Source: a virus. Taken from it: a stretch of 21,894 nucleotides of DNA. The notes under the pieces were generated by a model. The model made no database searches and was not told where the DNA came from. It worked only from the letters and a program-made list of their open reading frames with translations. The DNA is taken from positions 1 to 21,894 of IMG/VR virus record IMGVR_UViG_3300020436_000114. The stretch is one strand, 5' to 3'. Shown piece after piece: positions 1-7,845 of the stretch (its first letter is position 1; each line of letters starts with the position of its first letter). Made by a program: the position numbers and the translations under genes.

Positions 1-838
1 TAGGAACTTTTAATTCTGGTGCTTTTAATTTTATAATACTTTCTACAGCTTCTTTATTCTTATCATATTGTGGTAAAAGTTTGTCAAAATCTGTTTCAAA
101 TAACTCAGGTATAAGTTCTGGTTTTAAATCTACTTTTGGTGCAAATTGACCAAAAGGACCAGAAAATGCAGACCCATCTTTAATTGCTTCGTTTGCTTGT
201 TCTTTTGTTAAACCTCTTGTAGTTATTAATTGATCTCTATATTTTTTAAGTTCATCAACTTCTTTTTGAATATATTCAATTCTTTCTCTATCACTTTTAA
301 AATCCGTCCTACCTTTTAGAAAATCAATAGTACCTCGTGCTGGTCCTTTATCTTGGTCACTTTTATATTCACCTGCTTGTACAAATACTGCATTATAATC
401 TTCTTTAAATAATTGAGAATCTCTTTCTATATTTCTTGCTTGATTTTCAACATCTGCTAAATTTTTTGTGATTTCATCTTTTAAAGCAATTTCACTATTT
501 CTTCTATCTCGTAAAAAAGCTCTGTCTTGCATTGCTTCGTCAGTTAACCTTTCTTGTATTTCTACATTTCGTCTAGTTAAGTTAACATTTTGTTGATTTA
601 TATCAAGAGTTCTCATAGCTTTGTCTATGTCAAAATCAAGTCTATCTCTATTTAAATCCATAGTATCAGCAAATTGACGTTGTTGCTGTGCTTGTCTTTC
701 ATTAAACTGCCTAATATTTTCACTTAATTGTCTGTCTCTAAACTTAGCAGCATCATCTTGCTGTTTTAAATCTAAAGCATATCTAGGTAGATTATCAAAA
801 AAATTATTAATTGGGTCTTGTGTTATTTGTATAGCCAT
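1..838 (-). CDS. Glutamine-rich coiled-coil virion protein (partial, runs off left edge)
   Basis: An open frame of 279 codons begins at an ATG at 838 and stays open to the left edge, so the C-terminus is missing. A GGAG ribosome site lies about ten bases upstream, and the start follows the previous gene's stop by 3 bases. The protein begins MAIQITQDPINNFFDNL and then has a long charged, Gln/Arg/Asp-rich stretch (about residues 25-175), likely a long coiled coil. It has no signal peptide or membrane segment. Lying last after the tail hub and two similar proteins, it fits a short-tailed phage internal virion or ejection protein; that role is inferred from position and composition, and I recognise no domain. 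Its N-terminus and style resemble the preceding gene. Confidence 0.8.
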   Translation of the reverse strand, partial: MAIQITQDPINNFFDNLPRYALDLKQQDDAAKFRDRQLSENIRQFNERQAQQQRQFADTMDLNRDRLDFDIDKAMRTLDINQQNVNLTRRNVEIQERLTDEAMQDRAFLRDRRNSEIALKDEITKNLADVENQARNIERDSQLFKEDYNAVFVQAGEYKSDQDKGPARGTIDFLKGRTDFKSDRERIEYIQKEVDELKKYRDQLITTRGLTKEQANEAIKDGSAFSGPFGQFAPKVDLKPELIPELFETDFDKLLPQYDKNKEAVESIIKLKAPELKVP

Positions 839-841
839 TGT

Positions 842-1960
842 TTAATCTCCGTATGTGTCATAAAAATTTTGACCTGCTGTTGTATCTCTATAACCTTCTC
901 TATTTCTCATATAATCTTGTGCTGATTGACTTAAACCAGGTTGTATAGGATTTAAAGCATCAAAATCACCTTGAATGCCACCACCTACATTAAAAGGTAT
1001 TTCTGGTACTACAGTAGGAGTACTAGTTACTCCTGATGGATAACCTATTTCTCCTGTTCCAAATGCATCATCCATCCTACCCATAGTTTGTTCAAATGCT
1101 ACATCTGCATCAAAATTAGGGTCTGTATAGTCTAGCATATTATTTTGTGGGTTTGTTCTAACTTTTTGTTCTGCAGTTCCTATTTCAAATGGTTTTAAAT
1201 CTGCACCTGTTTCTAATAATTTTAACAAAGTATCTCTTGTATCACTTGCAAATCTTTGTCTCATACCAAACACATCTTGCTCAAAACCTAATGATGCTCT
1301 ATCTAAATCTCTTTGTGCAGTTTGTTCTACATCTCTTAAATTAAATAATTGATTTTCAAAAGTACCTCTTTCTGCATCTATAGCCCTTTGTGCTTGTATA
1401 TCTCTTCTACCAGAACCAGCAAATCCTCCACCCATATTTTCTTGTTGTTGTTCATAGATGTTAGCTAAATTCATTCTTCCTTGAGTTTGCTGTGTGTCAA
1501 AACCACGTTGCTGTTGTTGTAGTCTAGCATTTATAGCATCTTCTTGCATTGCTAAATTTCTTTGAGCAAAAGCTTCTTGTGATAAATCATAGGGATCAAA
1601 ATATTGTCCAAACTCATTCATTAATGCACGAGTATCATAAGTATCTAAAATATCTGCAAAATCAGCACTAGGTGCAGTTGGGTCAAAAGGAGTATTATTT
1701 GGACCTGCTGTAGATAAATCTGTTACATAACTTTCATTTGTTTGTGCTGTTAACAAAGGAGTATTAGGTAAATAATTAGGATTAGATTGTGGTGTAGATG
1801 CAGGAGTATTCATTGAACCTAAATTTGGTATAGCTGGTGCAATGGTAGGCATAGCAACAGGTTGTCCTAAATTTTGTGTACCTGACTCTACTGTATTGTA
1901 GTTAATATTAGGAGAAATAGCTTGTCCTGTAAACATTTGATTAAAATTATTTATAGCCAT
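842..1960 (-). CDS. Gln/Asn-rich probable internal virion (ejection) protein
   Basis: This is a 372-residue protein with an ATG start and an AGGA ribosome site just upstream. Residues 1-90 are Asn/Pro/Thr-rich and look disordered. Residues about 110-250 are a Gln-rich helical stretch (AMQEDAINARLQQQQRGFD and similar), likely coiled coil, containing a short glycine loop MGGGFAGSGRR near 175-185. The C-terminal third is again low-complexity. No enzyme motif is visible. It sits between a 280-residue protein with a glycine-rich hydrophobic zone and another Gln-rich protein, downstream of the tail hub. Podoviruses often place internal virion or ejection proteins there, so that is the inferred role. 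A tail accessory protein is the alternative. Confidence 0.8.
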   Translation of the reverse strand: MAINNFNQMFTGQAISPNINYNTVESGTQNLGQPVAMPTIAPAIPNLGSMNTPASTPQSNPNYLPNTPLLTAQTNESYVTDLSTAGPNNTPFDPTAPSADFADILDTYDTRALMNEFGQYFDPYDLSQEAFAQRNLAMQEDAINARLQQQQRGFDTQQTQGRMNLANIYEQQQENMGGGFAGSGRRDIQAQRAIDAERGTFENQLFNLRDVEQTAQRDLDRASLGFEQDVFGMRQRFASDTRDTLLKLLETGADLKPFEIGTAEQKVRTNPQNNMLDYTDPNFDADVAFEQTMGRMDDAFGTGEIGYPSGVTSTPTVVPEIPFNVGGGIQGDFDALNPIQPGLSQSAQDYMRNREGYRDTTAGQNFYDTYGD

Positions 1961-1969
1961 AATATAGTC

Positions 1970-2812
1970 CTATCTTATTTGTCCGTAATTTGTAAAATCA
2001 GTCATAGGTATTGTTTGTGTAGCAAAAGAACTAGCCATTGTTGGGTCATTAGCAGTTAAGGACATAGCTTGATTTAAAGGATTATTTATATTTCCAAAAC
2101 CTGCAATATTGCTTCCTCTTGTTCCAAATTGTGTAAATGTGCGATTACGAAGTGGTTCATAAAAATCCATTTGTGGCACAAATCCTTCAGGTTTTACAAA
2201 TGGGTTAAAAAATTCAGGATTTTGTGCTGTTGGTACATTTGTTGTTTTTCTTAAAATATTTGGGTCTGCTAATACACTTCCACTTGTATCTGTAAGCCCA
2301 CCTAAATTAGATGAAGATATTACATCTACTGGTGGTGCTACTGAAGTAGAAGGAGTTGCACCTCTTGTTAAAAAAGTATTTGCTTTATTTGTAACATCTT
2401 CAAAAAAATCAGTACCTGATAATACATATGTGCTAAATGCATCACTTGCTGCAGATTGTGGAATTGCACCTACTAACATATCTCTAGCATCTCCACCTTG
2501 TTGATAAGCTTCTTTAAACTGCTTATTTAATAATTTATCTTGAACCATTGGGTCTTGTTTAACACTAGCAGCACCTAAATATTGAGTAAGACCAGAACCT
2601 ACTCCTGAAGCTAAAGCTAATTGAAGAGGAGTTAATGCTCCACCTGTTGAAGCATTAATTGCAAAAAGTGCAGCATTTGAAAAAAGTCTACCATATCCTT
2701 TTCTTTTATTTATTTTTTGTAAATTTTCTTGTGTTCTAGTATTATACTCCATTAACTTATCAAACGATTCGTTTGTATCTACTATTCTCAATAATTCTGC
2801 TTTTGTTGCCAT
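1970..2812 (-). CDS. Probable internal virion protein with glycine-rich hydrophobic segment
   Basis: The protein has 280 residues. I place the start at the ATG at 2812 rather than at an upstream TTG (2830), because a GGGAGG ribosome site lies between the two and the ATG gives a TAATG overlap with the preceding gene. Residues about 40-80 (LFSNAALFAINASTGGAL onward) are Gly/Ala-rich and hydrophobic, like the glycine-zipper segments of phage proteins that insert in membranes during DNA ejection. The rest is Asn/Thr/Pro-rich with no catalytic motif. The position after the tail hub, in a set of three low-complexity proteins, supports an ejection or internal core role. This is inference; I do not recognise the family. 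Confidence 0.8.
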   Translation of the reverse strand: MATKAELLRIVDTNESFDKLMEYNTRTQENLQKINKRKGYGRLFSNAALFAINASTGGALTPLQLALASGVGSGLTQYLGAASVKQDPMVQDKLLNKQFKEAYQQGGDARDMLVGAIPQSAASDAFSTYVLSGTDFFEDVTNKANTFLTRGATPSTSVAPPVDVISSSNLGGLTDTSGSVLADPNILRKTTNVPTAQNPEFFNPFVKPEGFVPQMDFYEPLRNRTFTQFGTRGSNIAGFGNINNPLNQAMSLTANDPTMASSFATQTIPMTDFTNYGQIR

Positions 2813-3033
2813 TATGTTAAATCCTCCCAATTATTGGTTTGAACTTCTTCTATAGGTGTAAATTCATTATAGTATAGTTTTGTTCCCTTTTTTACATATA
2901 ATCTTAAATTTTGATTAGGAGATAAAACATATACCTGTTCTTCATCATTTAATTGGTCAGGTGAAGGTGGTGTATTTAAAAACACAACTTTACGCTGACC
3001 TAAATTTCTTAATCTTCTTTCTATACTATCCAC
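2812..3033 (-). CDS. Small conserved-type phage protein next to tail hub
   Basis: This is a 73-residue acidic protein. Its ATG overlaps the end of the tail-hub gene by 8 bases, and its stop overlaps the next ATG (TAATG), so translation is probably coupled on both sides. The N-terminal 20 residues (MDSIERRLRNLGQRKVV) look helical. The C-terminal half contains LRLYVKKGTKLYYNEF, a strand-like pattern I have seen at the ends of small phage tail-associated proteins. There is no membrane segment. It may be a minor tail or assembly protein, but the function is unknown. Confidence 0.75.
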   Translation of the reverse strand: MDSIERRLRNLGQRKVVFLNTPPSPDQLNDEEQVYVLSPNQNLRLYVKKGTKLYYNEFTPIEEVQTNNWEDLT

Positions 3034-5485
3034 TTGTTACTCTCTTAAATAAAGGTCTATACTCTATTGATATGTCATTAATTTGTATTCCTGTAGTAGT
3101 ACTAGTAGTTGTAGTGTTTTCTATCTTAATTTTAATACTTTGAAACTCTACAGGAGAAGATACTACTGCTCTAAGTTTTTTCCAAGCAGAAGATACTTCC
3201 ATGTTACCATTCATTGCTACAAAAGTATCAGAACCATCTATTGCATAAAATATTGGATTTGTTTGTGCAACATCACTTTTATAAGTAATTGTAACTGCAT
3301 ATAATTTTTTTGCTTTTGCAGGTATTCCTAAATCAAAATCTTTTGTAGCTATACTAAATTTACCACTAGCTACAGCTCTTGGATTATCAGACCACTCTTT
3401 AACTACTACATTATCACTAGATGATTCCCAAACTCTATTCTCTAAACTATTCCATGTAGAAAGAACTTTATCTGTTGTAGGTTCAGTTCTAAGTTTATTA
3501 GAATATGCAACTAACATATTACCATTCCAATCAGTAACCATATTAGACCTATTTACACTATTGTCAAATGCATCTGTGCCCTTAACAAAAGATTGTGTTC
3601 TAAAATCGTATATATAAACTGTACCACTATTTGCAGTAGCAAATGAATCATTTAAAATAATTACATAATATTTTTTAGGATTATAACCTACTGCAGTAGC
3701 TTTGCCAAAAAATGATTCCCATTCAGATTCTTTTATTTTACCTCTAATTAAATTAGTTACACTACGACCATCATATAAAAATACTCCATATTCATTAGCC
3801 CACACTATTCCAAATTCTGTTTTAACAGATGCACCTTGATGTGATATACCACAAAAATCTTTTATATCTTCTAAAAACCAAGAAGAAGATGCACCAGATA
3901 TGTTAATGACATATAATCTTTTTTGTTTAAATGCTAATAATCTATCTGAATATTCTTCTAGTTTAACATACTCTTCTGAATCACCTTGAACCACATCAAC
4001 AAAATAACTTCTTGGAAATGTATCAAATTTATTTACAGGACTATACATTATTCTGTCCCTCATTTGAACTAACTCTCCATCATTATTTAATGTTTTTACA
4101 TTAGCAACAAATGTTCTTTTGTTAGCAACTACAGAAGTTTTATAACCTTCTCCGTTACCACTAATTGTAATTTTAGTTTCATCAGGTCCAAAGCCATTTA
4201 ATATTTCATATGTTTCTAAATTTGGTCCTGTAGATATTAATGCAGTATTGCTTATCTTTGCTTCTGTATTATCACTACCATTTTCCCATGGATTATAAAG
4301 ATTAGATAATTTAGTTCTAGCACCATCTCTCATACTAATATCTAAAAATAAACCCCAAGGATCATCACTACCATCTTCTCTATAATATATTCTTGCACCT
4401 GACAATCTAGGTTCATATGCAGACTTTGCTCTTAACTCTATAGTTATAGGACTAAAATCATTAGTTGGTGAAAATGTATTATTAGAAGATGGTACTAATA
4501 ATAAAGATTCTTGTCCACTTTCATCATAAATAAATGATAATGCAAATTGATATGTTTTTGCACTTCTCCATGAACCAGTATTTGCAGTACCACTAGCTAA
4601 AGTAAATTCAAACCCTGTTCCACTACTTGGATAATCAGATGCATGGATAGTTAAATTAGTAGGTTCTGCTAATGTATTAGCTTTTGAAAACCAATTATTA
4701 TATGTATCTACAGAACTTGTTCCATGAAAATGTGAACGTTTAATATATAAATATTTATATGGTTGTAATTGTTCTCCAAAAGCTCTATCTGCAACTCTTA
4801 ACCCTTCATTAGCATAATAAAATTCAGCTTGAAACATTTTACTTAATGTAGGTGTACCACTTTCATTTGCATCTGTTATTAATTCACCAGAGTGGTCTAA
4901 TGTAATTGTATTTGCAACTACATCTTTTACTTTTAATGATGCGAAATTATTTGCTTCATCATTAACACCAACCAAACTAATTATATCTCCCTTTCTAATA
5001 CCATCAATATTACCACTACCCCCATCTAAATCTAAAAATGTACTATCATCATCTACAATAGTATCAAATGCTCCAGATGAACCTTGGTTAAATGCTAATT
5101 TATTTGCACTAAATTGTTTAGAAGTTACTGTACCTAAATCTATTGCTTCAGCTTCAAAAGAATCGTCTGTTAAATTATAAAGGTCAACAGTACCTGTAAT
5201 ACCATCTGCAAGTGCTAACCAATTTTCCCCTGTATCTAAAGAACTAGAACCTGCTTCATGGTCTGACTCAAATACAAATACTCCAGTACCTGCAGCAATT
5301 CCACCTGCTTGTGTAGATGGAACATCTTGATGTGTAATATTACCACCTAACGCTTTAATACTATTTCTTTCATCAAGAATAATATTGTCTGCTAACGATA
5401 ATGCATTTTCTGGAATGTCTCTAGCATTAGTTGCATTAATTAAACCTGCATCAAATCTATTTACGTTTATTAGAGCTTTTGGCAT
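3026..5485 (-). CDS. Probable podoviral tail hub/nozzle (P22 gp10-like beta-propeller type)
   Basis: This is the largest protein of the window, with 819 residues. The N-terminus has the pattern of short-tail hub or stabilisation proteins: a Gly/Leu/Asn start (NRFDAGLINATNARDIPENA), then LADNIILDERNSIKALGG, comparable to the 'NVVFDEVGAVRKRPG' pattern of that group. The middle is a long series of beta-rich repeats with a Trp/Tyr-Gly-Val-Phe-Leu-Tyr-Asp-Gly segment (NEYGVFLYDGRSV, about 560-575) typical of beta-propeller blades. The last 100 residues look like a beta-sandwich. In P22 such a protein plugs the portal channel and holds the packaged DNA. The family call is from pattern and position, not from a search; a tail-fibre-like protein is the alternative. 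Confidence 0.7.
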   Translation of the reverse strand: MPKALINVNRFDAGLINATNARDIPENALSLADNIILDERNSIKALGGNITHQDVPSTQAGGIAAGTGVFVFESDHEAGSSSLDTGENWLALADGITGTVDLYNLTDDSFEAEAIDLGTVTSKQFSANKLAFNQGSSGAFDTIVDDDSTFLDLDGGSGNIDGIRKGDIISLVGVNDEANNFASLKVKDVVANTITLDHSGELITDANESGTPTLSKMFQAEFYYANEGLRVADRAFGEQLQPYKYLYIKRSHFHGTSSVDTYNNWFSKANTLAEPTNLTIHASDYPSSGTGFEFTLASGTANTGSWRSAKTYQFALSFIYDESGQESLLLVPSSNNTFSPTNDFSPITIELRAKSAYEPRLSGARIYYREDGSDDPWGLFLDISMRDGARTKLSNLYNPWENGSDNTEAKISNTALISTGPNLETYEILNGFGPDETKITISGNGEGYKTSVVANKRTFVANVKTLNNDGELVQMRDRIMYSPVNKFDTFPRSYFVDVVQGDSEEYVKLEEYSDRLLAFKQKRLYVINISGASSSWFLEDIKDFCGISHQGASVKTEFGIVWANEYGVFLYDGRSVTNLIRGKIKESEWESFFGKATAVGYNPKKYYVIILNDSFATANSGTVYIYDFRTQSFVKGTDAFDNSVNRSNMVTDWNGNMLVAYSNKLRTEPTTDKVLSTWNSLENRVWESSSDNVVVKEWSDNPRAVASGKFSIATKDFDLGIPAKAKKLYAVTITYKSDVAQTNPIFYAIDGSDTFVAMNGNMEVSSAWKKLRAVVSSPVEFQSIKIKIENTTTTSTTTGIQINDISIEYRPLFKRVTSG

Positions 5486-5597
5486 TCTTTACTTTCTTTT
5501 TCTTTTTTTTACCATAATGTTTTCTACGTTCTTGATTTATACCTTTAATAGTTTTCATATTAATTAAATATTTAAATAATCCTCCAAGTGAACTCAT
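5457..5597 (-). CDS. 46-residue lysine-rich microprotein
   Basis: This small open frame fills the gap before the tail-hub gene. It starts at an ATG that overlaps the previous stop as ATGA, and it ends 29 bases inside the hub gene in another frame. The sequence starts MSSLGGLFKYLINMKTIKG and ends in a run of six lysines followed by a basic tail. A second ATG at codon 14 could also serve. Such short basic proteins recur at 7503-8563. Coupling to its neighbour and the lack of any other gene in the gap support it. Function is unknown; nucleic-acid or acidic-surface binding is only a guess from charge. Confidence 0.55.
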   Translation of the reverse strand: MSSLGGLFKYLINMKTIKGINQERRKHYGKKKKKKVKNAKSSNKRK

Positions 5598-5905
5598 TTC
5601 ATATTATAAATCATATCTCTTAATCTAAATATCTCAGCCTCATGTTTTGCCATTTCTCTTTCAAGAAAACGAAGAGACGTATTTTGTATGTGGTCTGAAC
5701 TTATTGGTTTATCCTGTGAATTAGCTTGTTCAGTTTGTATAGATTCAATATGTTGACTATTACTAGATGTCATTGTTTCCAAAAAACTGATTCTTGAATC
5801 TAACTGACTGTATCCCCAAACTCCAAGTACGATTGCAGTAATTATTTGAATGAGAAAACTGAGGCTGAATTTTATTCCAGAACTCTCTTTTAACTCTGTA
5901 GTCAT
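5594..5905 (-). CDS. Membrane-anchored coiled-coil protein, possible spanin- or holin-type lysis factor
   Basis: The protein has 103 residues. A hydrophobic segment at about residues 12-31 (KFSLSFLIQIITAIVLGVWG) forms one membrane anchor. It is followed by a mostly helical, Gln/Glu/Ser-rich tail with heptad-like regions (SRISFLETM and REMAKHEAEIFRLRDMI). A short N-terminus, one membrane span and a long coiled coil match inner-membrane spanins and also single-span holins, and the sequence alone does not separate these. It starts inside the phosphoesterase stop (ATGA) and follows the endolysin by two genes, so a lysis role is reasonable. No lipobox-bearing partner overlaps it, which weakens the spanin reading. 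Confidence 0.75.
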   Translation of the reverse strand: MTTELKESSGIKFSLSFLIQIITAIVLGVWGYSQLDSRISFLETMTSSNSQHIESIQTEQANSQDKPISSDHIQNTSLRFLEREMAKHEAEIFRLRDMIYNMK

Positions 5906-6660
5906 TTAATTAACTCTCCATTTAATGATGTTCTACCTTCTATAATAGTCATAACATTTAAATTAAAAAAACCATCTTTATAAATATCTAGTATTCCCAT
6001 ATTATGTGTCCAATTTGTTGACCTATTTTTTAAAAATTCTTTATTCATATCGCACAGACATCCCATAGAGTGTGCCATTTTTGGACCATCCAAGTGTGAA
6101 ACAACACTTTTAATTGCATCATGAGTGTGCCCATAAATAATGTTAACTCCCAAATTTTGGACATGAGACCTTGTATGGTTAATACCAGACCAATGACCCC
6201 CATGGTATGCATACAGTTTACTATTAAGAATTTTAAATTCAAGACCATAATCATACCATTTGTAACCACGCTCTTTAATTTGTAATGCTTTTTTACTACC
6301 ATATTGCTTTAGATAAGGATTTTCTTCTACAAAATTATCAAACCAAATCTCATGATTGCCTTGTGCAAATAATTTAGTTTTAACATTTATTTTATCTAAT
6401 ACCTCATCAATCCTATCAAAATGTTTATTAACTTCATTTACTTCCTTTTCAATATCAGGTAATTGATATTCAATAGGAGGTCTCTTCTTTTTTTTCCACT
6501 TCCAATGTGATACTGAATTACCTTCAGCTATATCACCTAGACACAAGAAAGCAGATGGTTTTACTATTTCTAACACTTTCAAAGCACATTTAAATGCTTT
6601 TTCATCATGTAAAGGAAAATGTAAATCAGGGAAGATTACAACTTGTTCTAAAGCCTTCAT
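5902..6660 (-). CDS. Calcineurin-like metallophosphoesterase
   Basis: This 252-residue protein shows the full set of dimetal phosphoesterase motifs in order: D12-x-H14 (FPDLHFP), G42-D43 (LGDIAEGN), G101-N-H-E104, H153-GGH156 and G177-H-T-H180. Enzymes of this superfamily cleave phosphomono- or diesters in nucleotides, nucleic acids or proteins, so the substrate cannot be read from the sequence. It has no signal peptide and should act in the cytoplasm. Its start overlaps the endolysin stop (ATGA) and its stop overlaps the next start the same way, placing it firmly in the late lysis block, where its purpose is unclear. Family call is strong; role is open. Confidence 0.92.
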   Translation of the reverse strand: MKALEQVVIFPDLHFPLHDEKAFKCALKVLEIVKPSAFLCLGDIAEGNSVSHWKWKKKKRPPIEYQLPDIEKEVNEVNKHFDRIDEVLDKINVKTKLFAQGNHEIWFDNFVEENPYLKQYGSKKALQIKERGYKWYDYGLEFKILNSKLYAYHGGHWSGINHTRSHVQNLGVNIIYGHTHDAIKSVVSHLDGPKMAHSMGCLCDMNKEFLKNRSTNWTHNMGILDIYKDGFFNLNVMTIIEGRTSLNGELIK

Positions 6661-7052
6661 GCATCTCTGATTTCAAAATGAGGAAGATCATCAAAGTTAT
6701 TATCTTTAACTTGGGTATCCATATCCCAATCTCCTCCCCATCTGATTTTTAATCCCATTTCATAAGCTATACCTAACACATAACCTGCAAAGTATGTAAA
6801 TCTTTCTCTATCATTCCAATCAATTGGATATGGAGCTACATCTACTGCTTTACTTGGTATTGCATTATGCTTACCTTTGGGATATTTCAGCTTAGATTTC
6901 CCTTCTTTAAATAGTTTATTTTGCCTATCTTTACTTCTATGACCTTCAATAATTGTACAGTCAAACTTTTTTACTACACGTAAAAACAAATCTTGTATAC
7001 GTTTATCACAAGTCTCTAGTTTAGATAAAGATTTTTTACTAAATCTAGGCAT
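6657..7052 (-). CDS. M15-family peptidase endolysin (L-alanyl-D-glutamate/D,D-peptidase type)
   Basis: A 131-residue single-domain peptidoglycan peptidase. The zinc site of the M15/VanY-like class is visible as H62 (KHN), D71 in the SKAVDVAPYP segment, and H125 in DLPHFEI. The RWGGDWD block (104-110) and ERFTYFAGYVLGIA helix are typical of phage M15 endolysins. It would cut the peptide part of the host cell wall at the end of infection. There is no signal sequence, so it needs the holin to cross the membrane. It lies downstream of the holin-like gene and a 61-residue gene, with TAATG and ATGA overlaps on its two sides. Confidence 0.92.
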   Translation of the reverse strand: MPRFSKKSLSKLETCDKRIQDLFLRVVKKFDCTIIEGHRSKDRQNKLFKEGKSKLKYPKGKHNAIPSKAVDVAPYPIDWNDRERFTYFAGYVLGIAYEMGLKIRWGGDWDMDTQVKDNNFDDLPHFEIRDA

Positions 7053-7237
7053 TACTTTCCTTTAGTAAGAACACTTTCTAATACTTCACTTATAGTGCTC
7101 CATACTGCTTTCAAAATTTTTTCTTCTGTTTTCTCATTGATAATAGGGATATTGATATTTGCATTTAACTTTTCAATAACCTGTTTTTCAACTTCTTCAT
7201 CAGTAATATAATCAAGAATTAGTTTTCCTACATTCAT
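7052..7237 (-). CDS. Small protein between holin-like and endolysin genes
   Basis: A 61-residue protein of mixed charge, beginning MNVGKLILDYITDEEVEKQ and ending ILKAVWSTISEVLESVL. It is predicted to be largely helical and has no clear membrane span. Its start overlaps the holin-like stop as ATGA and its stop overlaps the endolysin ATG as TAATG. The tight coupling to both suggests a lysis accessory role, such as an antiholin or regulator, but the sequence gives no direct support for one. I recall similar small proteins beside phage holins without a named function. Confidence 0.75.
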   Translation of the reverse strand: MNVGKLILDYITDEEVEKQVIEKLNANINIPIINEKTEEKILKAVWSTISEVLESVLTKGK

Positions 7238-7503
7238 GCTCCAGCCTTTCTCTTTTGTTTACTACCACGACCATTACCTAATTTTGCTTCTATATAATTA
7301 AGTTGGTCAGTTACTTCATCATTAAGTTCTTTAAATTCATCTTTCATTTCATTTTTAGAATCTATTAACTTAATTATTATACCTTCAAGTCTATCTATTT
7401 TTTTAGTTAACTCTCCAGTCATCCACTTAAATACTGTGAATAAAAGTACAGCAGCTAAACCTGCGAAACCTAACTCAGCTATTCCTTCCATTCCATTCAT
7501 CAT
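7234..7503 (-). CDS. Holin-like protein (one membrane span plus coiled coil, BhlA/UviB style)
   Basis: The protein has 89 residues. Residues about 8-27 (AELGFAGLAAVLLFTVFKWM) form one membrane helix. They are followed by a charged coiled coil (KKIDRLEGIIIKLIDSKNEM onward, to about 75) and a basic C-terminal tail (GSKQKRKAGA). This layout matches BhlA/UviB-type holins, which make lesions that release or activate the endolysin. It is encoded two genes upstream of the M15 endolysin and coupled to the next gene by ATGA. The start codon could be any of three close ATGs (7503, 7500, 7491). Confident as a membrane coiled-coil protein, less so as the functional holin. Confidence 0.75.
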   Translation of the reverse strand: MMNGMEGIAELGFAGLAAVLLFTVFKWMTGELTKKIDRLEGIIIKLIDSKNEMKDEFKELNDEVTDQLNYIEAKLGNGRGSKQKRKAGA

Positions 7504-7634
7504 TAATATCTAGTACTTACTTTCTTAGCATTAGTTCCTTTTTTCTTACCCATTTTAGGTCTAGAACTTGTTTTGATTTTTTTCATTTTAGACTTTTTAG
7601 GCTTTTTACCAGCGTTCATTTTTCCATACGCCAT
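7503..7634 (-). CDS. 43-residue lysine-rich microprotein
   Basis: A short open frame with an ATG at 7634 and a good GGAG ribosome site about ten bases upstream. Its stop overlaps the start of the holin-like gene by one base. The protein starts MAYGKMNAGKKPKKSK and is about one third Lys/Arg with no acidic residue. It is one of a run of basic small proteins here. The ribosome site and exact fit into the 7504-7635 gap make it likely real. Function is unknown; high charge suggests binding to nucleic acid or membrane. Confidence 0.65.
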   Translation of the reverse strand: MAYGKMNAGKKPKKSKMKKIKTSSRPKMGKKKGTNAKKVSTRY

Positions 7635-7635
7635 T

Positions 7636-7845
7636 TTACTTTCTCCTTTTTTTAGCTTGTTTAACACGAGATTTTTCTACTGCTTTTAAATTTATTTTTT
7701 TACCTGCCTTATATAGCTTTGCAGTTCTTTTTATTTCTGCTGCTTTTTTCTTAGGGTTCTTAGAACCCTTAGTGTATTTAGCAGGAACTCCATATTTATA
7801 TGGTTGCTTTCTTTTACTTTTTCTTTTTTGTTTTTTTCTTTGCAC
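7636..7845 (-). CDS. Lysine-rich small phage protein (69 residues)
   Basis: Very basic protein with a Lys/Arg-only opening, then KYGVPAKYTKGSKNPKKKAA and a helical EIKRTAKLYKAGK stretch. I recall the 'GVPAKYTKG..NP..KAAEIKRTAKLYK' pattern from unannotated small proteins of marine phages and cyanophages; no function is known to me. No ATG is available in frame: the start is a GTG at 7845 with only a weak ribosome site. The first 32 bases overlap the preceding gene in the +1 frame, across a long A-rich run. An 8-base inverted repeat (7753-7769) lies within the gene. Confidence 0.7.
   Translation of the reverse strand: MQRKKQKRKSKRKQPYKYGVPAKYTKGSKNPKKKAAEIKRTAKLYKAGKKINLKAVEKSRVKQAKKRRK

Noticed and set aside
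6045-6302. 85-codon minus-strand frame inside the phosphoesterase gene
   Set aside because: It lies wholly inside a gene with all catalytic motifs intact in the other frame.
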